Source: Planctomycetota bacterium (GTDB taxonomy: Bacteria; Planctomycetota; UBA1135). From it: 64,000 nucleotides of DNA. The translations under genes and the position numbers were made by a program. Under the pieces are notes generated by a model, which saw nothing but the letters and a program-made list of their open reading frames with translations, was not told the DNA's origin and did not search any database. The stretch is taken from positions 1 through 64,000 of the forward strand of contig JAAESM010000061.1 of NCBI GenBank assembly GCA_024229395.1. Direction: 5' to 3'. Numbering within the stretch: the stretch's first letter is position 1; each line of letters starts with the position of its first letter. This document shows, one piece after another, positions 52,927-61,161 of the stretch.

Positions 52927-54116
52927 TCTTCTTCTGGGAGTTCGAGCTTCTCTGCGCCTTTGACGGCTTGGAATGTAAGGGTCTCAATGTCGAGAGCCTC
53001 CTCAGCTTTCAGCGCGTCTTCTAGACGACCGAAGATGATGGGGCTTTCAGGCTGGAATACCGTACAACAATCCGGCGCTGGGAGCGTCGAAAGCTTGTAA
53101 GTACCGATATTTCGGGCCATGGTTATCGCCTCGGTCTTGTCCATTCCAATCAGCGGTCGCAGTACCGGAATGCGTGAAGCTTCTTCGATTACAGCCATGT
53201 TCTGCATGGTCTGACTGGCGACTTGGCCAAGGCTCTCGCCGGTGACCAAAGCTCGACATTTACGTCGGGCTGCAACGAGCGATGCAATCCGTTGCATGGC
53301 GCGGCGATAGAGCACGGTGCGGTAGGGCTCCGGGCAGGTGTCGCGAATCGCTTCTTGATAGGCGGCAAAGGGAACCATGTGCAAGACGGTGCGCGGTTGC
53401 CACTGCCCGAGCTCTTCAGCCAAGCGGATGATCTTCTCGCGCGATTGCGGCCCGGTATGCGGAAAGGAATAGAACGACACGAACTCCATGCGCATGCCGC
53501 GCTTCATCATCATCCAGGCAGCGACCGGTGAATCGATGCCACCACTCAGCAAGGTAAGGCCGCGACCCATCGAGCCGACGGGCAAGCCAGCGGGGCCGGC
53601 GTGACGTCGGGCGAAGACCAGCGCTTCTTCCTCGCGAATGTCGACTTCCAGGGTTAGCTCCGCACCCTTGAGTTGTACCTTCAGCGACGGGTTGGCCGGC
53701 AGAACCAAATCGGCCAGCTCCAAGGTCAGCTGCAGGCTTGTTTTCGGGAAGGCCTTATTGCCGCGGTTCACCGTAATGCGGAAGGTGACCTGCTCGCGTC
53801 CGGCAAAATGTTGCTGCAGGCTTTCCTGCACCAACTCGGCCGCGCGCTTCTTGATGGCCTCGGCATCCAGGTACAGCTTGTCGGCCGGCGACAGGCTGGT
53901 CACGCCGAAGACTTGCGCGGCGCGTGCGATGTGCGCCTTCAGGTCGACGTCGGCCTCAACGAGGATGCGGCCACGACGGCGCAGGGTGATCAAACCAGGC
54001 AGCGGACCGAGCGCCGATTTCAGGTTTGCGCACAGGGCACGTTCAAAAGCGGGGCGGTTTCCGCCTTTGAGACCGATCTCGCCGTAGCGGACCAGCAGGG
54101 TAGATTTTTGGTTCAT
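52923..54116 (-). CDS. thiI: tRNA 4-thiouridine synthetase ThiI
   Basis: Protein of 397 aa that makes 4-thiouridine at position 8 of tRNA. An N-terminal ferredoxin-like domain begins LLVRYGEIGLKGGNRPAFE. A THUMP domain follows (about 60-165), and the PP-loop LTLLSGGIDSPVAAWMMMKRG is at about 185. Downstream are ALVTGESLGQVASQTMQN and PDCCTVFQPESP. There is no C-terminal rhodanese domain, unlike E. coli (482 aa), so it is the short Bacillus-type form. Sulphur would come from a separate desulfurase. It is divergent from tRNA-Val. Confidence 0.94.
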   Translation of the reverse strand: MNQKSTLLVRYGEIGLKGGNRPAFERALCANLKSALGPLPGLITLRRRGRILVEADVDLKAHIARAAQVFGVTSLSPADKLYLDAEAIKKRAAELVQESLQQHFAGREQVTFRITVNRGNKAFPKTSLQLTLELADLVLPANPSLKVQLKGAELTLEVDIREEEALVFARRHAGPAGLPVGSMGRGLTLLSGGIDSPVAAWMMMKRGMRMEFVSFYSFPHTGPQSREKIIRLAEELGQWQPRTVLHMVPFAAYQEAIRDTCPEPYRTVLYRRAMQRIASLVAARRKCRALVTGESLGQVASQTMQNMAVIEEASRIPVLRPLIGMDKTEAITMARNIGTYKLSTLPAPDCCTVFQPESPIIFGRLEDALKAEEALDIETLTFQAVKGAEKLELPEEE

Positions 54117-54178
54117 TGCAACAATTACGCTGGGGGGGCTTTCCCCATCGCGGCGGCCATTCTAGAATTGCCGGCTTA

Positions 54179-54255
54179 GGGCGATTAGCTCAGTTGGCTA
54201 GAGCATCTCGTTTACACCGAGAGGGTCGGGGGTTCGAGTCCCTCACCGCCCACCA
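54179..54255 (+). tRNA. tRNA-Val (anticodon TAC), CCA encoded
   Basis: Acceptor GGGCGAT faces ACCGCCC with one A-C mismatch at position 6-67. The discriminator is A and CCA is encoded at 54253-54255. The anticodon arm TCTCG-TTTACAC-CGAGA gives TAC. The T-arm is GGGGG-TTCGAGT-CCCTC with one G-U. Confidence 0.93.
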
Positions 54256-54358
54256 AAACCCCGTGCGCGTCATCTATTCCCAGAAATTATGGGGTCTGTA
54301 TGACGCGCATTTTTGAATTTCGCCTTCCATTGTGGCGATTTGACACGAAACTAGTGCC

Positions 54359-56419
54359 ATGAGTGCCTTTCTTCTCTGCGCGGCCCTGTTTTTGCCGCAA
54401 TTTGGTGCCGGAAGCGATGGTTCCGCTGAAATCACCGCCGGGTTCGCCGTGGAATCCGTTGGCGCTGGCTCGGTCATCGAGCTGCAGGTGGCCATGGAAA
54501 TCTCAGCGGGGTGGCATGCTTACCACCCCGACCAGGATCCTGAGAACGGGATTCCGGTCTCCGCCGAGATCAGTGGAGAAGGCTGGGAGGCCGCCGGCGA
54601 ATTTCTCTCGCTGCAAGCTGCGCAGCCCCACACCCTAGAAGTAGGCACGTTCAAGGCTGAGTATCTCTGGATCAGCGGCAAGCCAACTTTCAGCATGCCG
54701 GTGCGCGTGCCCACCGCGTTGGGTGCCACTGAGTTGAGCGTAGAGGTCCATTACCAGCTATGTGATGACGCCCACTGCCTTGCTCCAATGAGCAAGACTT
54801 TCTCGGTGCCGATCACGATCACCGATGCTGCTGCCACCGATTTCACCGCCAGCGCATCCGGTGCTGCTGGTCAAGCCGGTGATGCCGAGGCCACTCTGAT
54901 GCAAGCGCAAGAGGGGATCATCGGTGCACAGATTCTTGCCGACGGCCTTGGCGCCGGTTCGGTTGCTGACCTTGAGATCACTCTGGATATCGAGGAGGAT
55001 TGGCACGAATACCACCCGGACCAGGATCCTGATGCCGAAGGTGGAATCAAGGATGACTCTGCGCACGGCACTCAACTTCCAGAAGAGTTCTGGCCGTTCA
55101 TTCTGATGGCGATCACCGCGGGTGCCGCCACTCTGCTCACGCCTTGTGTGTTCCCGATGATCCCTGTGACCATCAGCTACTTCACCAAGCGTTCGGAAGC
55201 AGGCAAAGGCACGCCGGTCGGCAACGCCACCGCTTATGCAGGAGGCATCATCTTCACCTTCGCGGGCATTGGTGGTGGAGCTGCACTGTTATTGGGGCCC
55301 ACGGGCGCCAACCAAATCGGCTCTAATCCCTATGTAAACACCGCCATTGGCCTGTTGTTCATCGCCATGGCCGTGTCCCTGCTGGGTTACTACGAGATCC
55401 AAGCACCACGTTTCCTGCAGAAGTTCGCAGCGAATGCTCAATCCGAGGGCCAGAGCAAAGGCGGTTATCTGCCGGTTGCAATCATGGCTATTGCGTTCAG
55501 CATTACTGCCTTCACTTGCACCGTGGCCTTTGTTGGTGCAGTGTTCGCGGCTGGCCTCAAACTTGGGCCGGTGTATCTGTTCGGCGGCATGTTCGTCTAC
55601 GGTTTGGTGTTCGCCTTGCCGTTCTTCTTCTTGGCGTTGTTCCCGTCCAAGTTGCAGTCCATGCCCAACGCCGGCGGTTGGATGAACACTGTCAAGGTTT
55701 GCGCAGGTTTCATTGAGATCATTGCAGCCGTCAAGTTCTTCTCCAACGCGGACTTGTTCTGGGATTTGGAGTTCCTGACTTGGCCAATCGTGTTCGGCTT
55801 CTCGGCGCTGGTCATGATCATTTGGGCGGCTTATATGTTCGGCTTGTTCAAGATGCCGCATGATTACGAGAAGCCCAAGCCTGGCAAAGCACGCTACGTC
55901 TTCGCGGCTGCCATTCTTCTCGGTGGTATCTACCTGATTCCAGGTACCTTCAACCGTGATTACACCTACCCGAATGTCATCTACGCATTCGCGCCGCCAC
56001 CTACTTACGGTTTGCCTGGCGACATCGGTCCAGCTGGTTTGACTTGGTTCGAGAACTACGAAGAGTCTTTTGAGCACGCTCGCGAAGAAGGCTTGCCGCT
56101 GTTTGTCGACTTCACCGGTGTGACTTGCCCGAACTGTCGCGCGATGGAAAACGGCGTCTTCCCAGATGACTCCGTCAAGCCGCTGCTGAAGCAGTTCGCG
56201 CGCGTGGAGCTATGGGTGGATAAAGTGCCGGAATACGCAGATATGGAGGTAGAGCGCTTCTCGCAGGCGTCGCAGCCGTTCTACGTCTTGCTCGATCCGC
56301 GCGATGACTCGGTGCTCGGAACCTTCCCAGGTTACGACCCCGATGCCTCCAAGTTCGCGGAGTTCCTGCAGGCTGGTCTGGATATGTATCAGACCAACAG
56401 TAAGCCAGGCCCCAACTAA
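54359..56419 (+). CDS. dsbD: Thiol:disulfide interchange protein DsbD-like
   Basis: Membrane protein of 686 aa that carries electrons from cytoplasmic thioredoxin to the periplasm. After a short signal (SAFLLCAALFLPQFGAG) comes the DsbD-alpha domain with LCDDAHCLAP (C-x4-C) near residue 140. A second partial copy of its opening follows at about 195-235. Eight helices come next (about 245-530), with TPCVFPMIPVTISYF and TAFTCTVAFVGAVF holding the membrane Cys pair. The C-terminal thioredoxin domain has FTGVTCPNCRAMENG (C-P-N-C). All three Cys pairs are present. DapF starts two bases after the stop. Confidence 0.93.
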   Translation: MSAFLLCAALFLPQFGAGSDGSAEITAGFAVESVGAGSVIELQVAMEISAGWHAYHPDQDPENGIPVSAEISGEGWEAAGEFLSLQAAQPHTLEVGTFKAEYLWISGKPTFSMPVRVPTALGATELSVEVHYQLCDDAHCLAPMSKTFSVPITITDAAATDFTASASGAAGQAGDAEATLMQAQEGIIGAQILADGLGAGSVADLEITLDIEEDWHEYHPDQDPDAEGGIKDDSAHGTQLPEEFWPFILMAITAGAATLLTPCVFPMIPVTISYFTKRSEAGKGTPVGNATAYAGGIIFTFAGIGGGAALLLGPTGANQIGSNPYVNTAIGLLFIAMAVSLLGYYEIQAPRFLQKFAANAQSEGQSKGGYLPVAIMAIAFSITAFTCTVAFVGAVFAAGLKLGPVYLFGGMFVYGLVFALPFFFLALFPSKLQSMPNAGGWMNTVKVCAGFIEIIAAVKFFSNADLFWDLEFLTWPIVFGFSALVMIIWAAYMFGLFKMPHDYEKPKPGKARYVFAAAILLGGIYLIPGTFNRDYTYPNVIYAFAPPPTYGLPGDIGPAGLTWFENYEESFEHAREEGLPLFVDFTGVTCPNCRAMENGVFPDDSVKPLLKQFARVELWVDKVPEYADMEVERFSQASQPFYVLLDPRDDSVLGTFPGYDPDASKFAEFLQAGLDMYQTNSKPGPN

Positions 56420-56421
56420 GA

Positions 56422-57234
56422 ATGCTGGAACTGACTCCCGGTGATGGCTGTGGCAATCGCTTCTTGCTGGTGCAAGAGCAAGCCATGGCCGCAGCGGGGG
56501 AGTCGGCTTCTGAGTTGGCGCAGCGCGTTTGCGGCCAGGCTTACGACGGCTTGCTGGTGCTTGGCGTTGAGTCTGATGGCGCCTTGCCGGTAGTGATCTG
56601 GAATCGCGACGGCAGTGAAGGTGGCGCCTGTTTGAATGGCTTGCGCGTTGCGGCTTGTTTCACTGGCTTGGAAGGTGGCCGTTTGTTGATGGCTGGTGAG
56701 TTGGTCGATTGGCAGCGTTGTGAGGGTGGCTTTGAACTTCAGATTCCATTGCGCGCCGAGCAGATTGAGATTACGGAGCATGCTGGCGCTGGTGCTGGCG
56801 AGGGTGGCGTTGCTGTTTGTGATGATTCCTGGTTCCAGGTCGAGTTCTGGAATCCACATGCGGTCTTCCGCAGTAAGCCGAGTGATCAATCCCTGGAGGA
56901 CTTCGCCGCCAGTGTTGCAGCGCAGCGTGAGATCTTTCCACAGGGAGTGAATGTCGAAGTGGTGCCAGAGTTGGGCAAGGGTGACGACCTGCACATGCGT
57001 GTTTTCGAGCGCGGTGTGGGCGAAACGGCTGCATGCGGCAGCGGTGCCTTGGCGGTGGCAGCGGTGGCCTGGAGCCTCGGCGCAGGCTCTTGTGTGGGCG
57101 TTCAGATGAGCGGCGGGCTGCTGGAAGTGGAGCAAGCGGAAAGCGGCCATCTTCGCCTTCGCGGGGTCGCAAAAGTGGGTCCATCGCAAAGCCTCCAGGG
57201 GCTTCTTGGAAGCGCCCCTAAGGTACGCCCCTGA
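56422..57234 (+). CDS. dapF: Diaminopimelate epimerase DapF
   Basis: Enzyme of 270 aa of lysine and peptidoglycan synthesis that converts LL- to meso-diaminopimelate. The two catalytic Cys motifs are in GGACLNGLRVAACF (usual form C-G-N-G-x-R, here with Leu for Gly) and GETAACGSGALAVAAVAW. The beginning ELTPGDGCGNRFLLV replaces the usual F-x-K-x-x-G-x-G-N-D-F, and NPHAVF corresponds to N-P-H. It is a divergent but recognisable member. It lies directly after dsbD. The following 99 bases hold a small CCCC-TGAA-GGGG hairpin. Confidence 0.85.
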   Translation: MLELTPGDGCGNRFLLVQEQAMAAAGESASELAQRVCGQAYDGLLVLGVESDGALPVVIWNRDGSEGGACLNGLRVAACFTGLEGGRLLMAGELVDWQRCEGGFELQIPLRAEQIEITEHAGAGAGEGGVAVCDDSWFQVEFWNPHAVFRSKPSDQSLEDFAASVAAQREIFPQGVNVEVVPELGKGDDLHMRVFERGVGETAACGSGALAVAAVAWSLGAGSCVGVQMSGGLLEVEQAESGHLRLRGVAKVGPSQSLQGLLGSAPKVRP

Positions 57235-57333
57235 AGGGGTTTACGGAGGGGTGTCGGCGGGATTTTGACTTCCCCTAAGAGCGCGGAAATGATGCAATAG
57301 GCGCTGCTGCCAGTGTCTGGTGGCCCCCTGCCC

Positions 57334-59823
57334 ATGGCCGAAAATCCCGTTCCTGAAGCGCTACCGATTCACGACGCGCTTATTGAGAAGGAGATGCGCG
57401 ATTCGTACCTCACGTACGCGCTCTCCGTCATTCATGACCGCGCCCTGCCGGATGTGCGCGATGGCCTTAAGCCGTCGCAGCGCCGCATCCTGGTCGCAAT
57501 GAATGACTTGCACCTGCGCCCCAATTCCAAATACAGGAAGTGCGCAAAGATTGCCGGTGATACCTCCGGTAACTATCACCCTCACGGTGAGTCAGTGATC
57601 TATCCAACGCTGGTGCGTATGGCTCAGCCATTCCGCTTGCGTCACTGTCTGGTCGATGGCCAAGGTAACTTTGGCTCGATCGATGGCGACCCACCTGCGG
57701 CAATGCGATACACCGAGGCACGCATGGGTGGCCCAGCCGAGGAAATGCTCCTCGACTTGGATAAAGACACGTCCGACCTGCGTTCCAACTACGATGAAAC
57801 GCGCATGGAGCCGGTGGTGTTGCCGGGCAAGTTCCCGAACCTGCTGGTCAATGGTTCGGAAGGTATTGCCGTGGGTATGTCCACGGCTTTGCCACCACAC
57901 AACCTGGTCGAGATTCTCAATGGTGTGCGTTATCTGCTTGATAACCCAACCTGTAAGGTTCAAGACCTACTGCCGATTGTGACCGGCCCTGACTTCCCGA
58001 CCGGCGGCATCATTTGCGGCCGTGCAGGAATCGTCGAAGCCCAAATGACCGGTCGCGGCAAGATCATCTTGCGGGCACGCATTCACGTCGAAGAGCCAGC
58101 CGCTGGCAAGAAGGGCCGCACTAGCTTGGTGATCACCGAGATCCCATACGAACGGGAGAAGGCAGCGATCATTGAGAAGATCGCCGCAGAGGTCAAGAAC
58201 GAGCGTATCGAGGGCATTCACGACATCCGCGATGAGTCGGATCGTCATGGCATGCGCTTGGTGATTGAGCTGAAGAAAGATGGCGATCCGGTCGTCGTCG
58301 AGAACCTGCTCTACAAGCACAGCTCACTGCAAATTACTTATGCAGTGCGCAACACCGCGTTGATCGAAGGCCAGCCGCGCACCTTGAACCTGCGCGAGTT
58401 GTTGGCCGCTTACCGCGATCACCGCTTCGATGTCATTCGCCGACGTACGCGTTTCCTGCTGCGTAAGGCCGAGCATCGTCTGCATATCTTGGAAGGCTTG
58501 ATGATCGCGATCAAGTCGATCGATGAAGTCGTCGAGATCATCAAGGCGTCGGCCGATACGCAAGTCGCACGTTTGAGCTTGGAGTCGGTGTTCGACTTGA
58601 CTCCGATTCAGTCGCAGGCGATCGTCGACATGCGCCTTGGGCGTTTGACCGGCTTGGAAGTCGAGAAACTGCAGGCCGAGATCGATGGCTTGAAGACTGA
58701 TATCGCTTGGTACAGACGCATCTTGTCCGAGGATGAGTTGGTCTTCAACATCATCCGCGAGGACCTCGATGATCTCGAGAAGAAGTACGGTGAGCCGCGT
58801 CGCAGTGAAATCGGCGAAGGCGTGCAGGACTTCTTGACCGAGGATCTCATCACGGAAGAGACCATGGTTGTGACCGTATCCCGCGAGGGCTACATCAAGC
58901 GTTGCTCAGTCGATACCTATCGTGCGCAATCGCGTGGTGGTCGTGGCATTACCGGTGGTAAGTCCAAGGAAGGCGACTTCATGTCGCACATGTTCGTGTG
59001 TAGCACGCACGATTACTTGTTGGTCATCACCGACCGCGGGCGCTTGTTCTGGCTCAAGGTCTATCGCCTGCCTGAACAGGATCGCACCGCTAAGGGTCGT
59101 TCGATTCGCAACCTGCTGGAAGGTATCCAGCCAGATGAGGAAATCCGCTCCATCCTGTCCACCCGGACATTCGATGAGGCTGATTACCTGCTGTTCGCAA
59201 CTGCCAAGGGCAAGGTCAAGAAGACCGAGCTCAAGGCTTACAGCAACGTGCGTACCGTCGGCATCATCGCCACCAAGCTGGAAGAAGGCGACCGCCTGAT
59301 CGGTTCGCGCTTGGTCAGCAAAGACGATGAAGTCATGTTAATCACTGCTGGTGGTCAAGTGGTTCGCTTCAGTGAAGGCGATGCCCGCGCCATGGGCCGT
59401 AACGCTGCTGGCGTGAAGGGTGCTTCGTTGAAGCCTGGCGATAAGGTCGTTGACCTGATTGCTGGTCACGAAGATGAATACTTGTTGCTGGCATGCGAGA
59501 ACGGCTACGGCAAGCGCACCCAGATCGGTGAGTTCCGCCTCACCAAGCGTGGTTCGCAAGGTGTGGTCGGCATCAAGACCACCGACCGTAACGGTCCAGT
59601 GGTGAACGCACGAAACGCCAGTCGTTGTGAAGATGTGCTCTTCTCGACTACCGGTGGCATGGTTGTGCGCACCAAGGTGGATGAGATCTCCATTCAAGGG
59701 CGCGCCACCCAAGGTGTACGCTTGGTCAACCTCAAGGGCGACGACAAGCTCGCAAGCCTGGCCGCGATTCCACCGGAAGACAACGACGAAGAGGGTGCAG
59801 AAGACGGCACCACGGAGAGCTAA
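57334..59823 (+). CDS. gyrA: DNA gyrase subunit A
   Basis: Type II topoisomerase subunit of 829 aa. The breakage domain has LPDVRDGLKPSQRRIL, the resistance-region GNYHPHGESVIYPTLVRMAQ and the active-site Tyr in AAMRYTEARM. The C-terminal beta-pinwheel (about 510-815) has repeated blades such as EGYIKRCSVDTYRAQSRGGRG, holding the GyrA-box-like Q-S-R-G-G-R-G. Ser83 (E. coli numbering) is present and position 87 is Pro in place of Asp. The GyrA box and length favour GyrA over ParC. ATG 57334 is used because upstream codons are not conserved. No gyrB is seen. A YqeY-family gene follows two bases later. Confidence 0.93.
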   Translation: MAENPVPEALPIHDALIEKEMRDSYLTYALSVIHDRALPDVRDGLKPSQRRILVAMNDLHLRPNSKYRKCAKIAGDTSGNYHPHGESVIYPTLVRMAQPFRLRHCLVDGQGNFGSIDGDPPAAMRYTEARMGGPAEEMLLDLDKDTSDLRSNYDETRMEPVVLPGKFPNLLVNGSEGIAVGMSTALPPHNLVEILNGVRYLLDNPTCKVQDLLPIVTGPDFPTGGIICGRAGIVEAQMTGRGKIILRARIHVEEPAAGKKGRTSLVITEIPYEREKAAIIEKIAAEVKNERIEGIHDIRDESDRHGMRLVIELKKDGDPVVVENLLYKHSSLQITYAVRNTALIEGQPRTLNLRELLAAYRDHRFDVIRRRTRFLLRKAEHRLHILEGLMIAIKSIDEVVEIIKASADTQVARLSLESVFDLTPIQSQAIVDMRLGRLTGLEVEKLQAEIDGLKTDIAWYRRILSEDELVFNIIREDLDDLEKKYGEPRRSEIGEGVQDFLTEDLITEETMVVTVSREGYIKRCSVDTYRAQSRGGRGITGGKSKEGDFMSHMFVCSTHDYLLVITDRGRLFWLKVYRLPEQDRTAKGRSIRNLLEGIQPDEEIRSILSTRTFDEADYLLFATAKGKVKKTELKAYSNVRTVGIIATKLEEGDRLIGSRLVSKDDEVMLITAGGQVVRFSEGDARAMGRNAAGVKGASLKPGDKVVDLIAGHEDEYLLLACENGYGKRTQIGEFRLTKRGSQGVVGIKTTDRNGPVVNARNASRCEDVLFSTTGGMVVRTKVDEISIQGRATQGVRLVNLKGDDKLASLAAIPPEDNDEEGAEDGTTES

Positions 59824-59825
59824 TC

Positions 59826-60302
59826 ATGCTGCAGAAACTGACCGAGAGCATTAAGGATTCAATGCGTGCAAAGGATAAGTTGCGCACGCAGACCTTGCGT
59901 TCGATCATGAACGATTTCAAGAACGCGGGCATCGACAAGAAGGGCCGTGAAGGCCTGACCAAAGAGGTCGATTCGCCAGCGGAGTTCTTGGAAGAAGCAG
60001 AGATGATTAAGGTCATCCAAGGTGCGGCCAAGCGTCGGCGCGAGTCGGCTGAGCAGTACATTGCCGGTGATCGTCAGGATCTTGCCGACAAGGAAGTCCT
60101 GGAACTTGCCATCTTGGAAGAGTTCCTACCTAAGGCATTGAGCTCAGAGGAGCTCGAGGCATTGGTCAAGGAAGCGATTGCCGAGATCGGTGCCACTTCG
60201 ATGGCCGATATGGGCAAGGTCATGAAGGCCGCGCAGCCGAAGATCGCAGGCCGCGCCGACGGCAAGACCATTTCCACCATGGTGCGAGGATTGCTCGGAT
60301 GA
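59826..60302 (+). CDS. GatB/YqeY domain-containing protein
   Basis: Protein of 158 aa matching the YqeY family, related to the tail domain of GatB amidotransferase subunits. Features are KLTESIKDSMRAKDKLRTQTLRS, AKRRRESAEQYIAGDRQDLADK, ELAILEEFLPKALSSEEL and MADMGKVMKAAQPKIAGRADGK, in the standard order. The free-standing role is not settled; binding to tRNA is suspected. Co-transcribed with gyrA (2-base gap). The stop overlaps the next small gene by four bases. Confidence 0.92.
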   Translation: MLQKLTESIKDSMRAKDKLRTQTLRSIMNDFKNAGIDKKGREGLTKEVDSPAEFLEEAEMIKVIQGAAKRRRESAEQYIAGDRQDLADKEVLELAILEEFLPKALSSEELEALVKEAIAEIGATSMADMGKVMKAAQPKIAGRADGKTISTMVRGLLG

Positions 60303-60592
60303 GCGATTTCCCGACTCCTCCAGCCGAAGAGCATGTGCGTGATCCGCGCGTAAAGGTGTGGCCAGTGAGCCGCATTGTTTTCGTGTCCATCATCTACATT
60401 GCGTTGGCCACTGGCGGCGCATGGTTGTCGATGGGAGTGGCGATGGACCGCGTGACCGATATGGGCCATTACCAAGTCGAGAAGACGCGTGAGTTCCTCG
60501 GTAACGAGCGGGCACAAGAGCTAGATGAGTTCATGCACCCGAGCCAGAAGGCCAAGACCGACGAAGTCGAAGATACGCAGGGTGTCGAGTAG
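60299..60592 (+). CDS. Small single-pass membrane protein, unknown
   Basis: Protein of 97 aa. One membrane helix lies at about 25-48 (IVFVSIIYIALATGGAWLSM). There is a proline- and acid-rich N-terminus and a charged, helical C-terminus (YQVEKTREFLGNERAQELDE). It starts at ATG 60299, overlapping the YqeY-family stop by four bases, so it is the last gene of the gyrA operon. I do not recognise a family. It converges with the HTH regulator, two bases between stops. Confidence 0.7.
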   Translation: MSDFPTPPAEEHVRDPRVKVWPVSRIVFVSIIYIALATGGAWLSMGVAMDRVTDMGHYQVEKTREFLGNERAQELDEFMHPSQKAKTDEVEDTQGVE

Positions 60593-60594
60593 GT

Positions 60595-60972
60595 TTACTC
60601 GTCGATCGGCATGTTCAACATGTCTTGGATCTGCTGACGGTAATCCAGGAATGCTTGGCGCCCGTCTTGGGTCAGTCTCACCATGGTCTTCGGTTTGTTG
60701 TCGACGAATTCCTTGCTGACCTCGACGTAGCCGACCTGCTCGAGCTTGGTCATATGCGAGGACAAGTTGCCCCAAGTCAGACCGGTCTCTGCCAGCAGCC
60801 AGGTGGCGTCGGCGCCTTCATTGCCGAGGACCATGAACATGACCACGCCGACGCGCGGTTCGGTGATGGTCTTGCGCAGCGAAAGGTAGATCGGGAACAT
60901 AATCGCGAATCCCACGCCGCCCATTCCCGAGGCATCAAAGTAGGCGGCGATGGCCCAGCCCAGGAAGAACAT
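60595..60972 (-). CDS. Winged-helix regulator with hydrophobic N-terminus; upstream nonsense codon
   Basis: The C-terminal 80 residues form a winged helix of the transcriptional-regulator type (MVLGNEGADATWLLAETG, LSSHMTKLEQVGYVEV, KTMVRLTQDGRQAFLDYRQQ). Before it are one or two membrane-like segments (FFLGWAIAAYFDAS and GFAIMFPIYLSL). The same frame continues upstream to ATG 61060-61062 and encodes family-like sequence (FRRAFFTDGLIDLCVG) but is interrupted by TAA at 61030-61032, ten codons after that ATG. The listed start ATG 60972 is simply the first one after the stop. The gene may be truncated, mutated or use another start. Target unknown. Confidence 0.6.
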   Translation of the reverse strand: MFFLGWAIAAYFDASGMGGVGFAIMFPIYLSLRKTITEPRVGVVMFMVLGNEGADATWLLAETGLTWGNLSSHMTKLEQVGYVEVSKEFVDNKPKTMVRLTQDGRQAFLDYRQQIQDMLNMPIDE

Positions 60973-61161
60973 TCCTACACAGAGGTCAATCAGGCCGTCG
61001 GTGAAGAAGGCTCGGCGAAAGCTTTGTTCTTAGATTTCTTGGAGGTCGGCATCAAGCTCCATGCCCTACTTTGCGCCCGGCAAAGTACTTTGTGTGGCAA
61101 AGTCCGGCAGAAATCTAGAGCTGAAACAGGGGTAGAGAGGCTTTTTAGCATTAGCTTCGGC

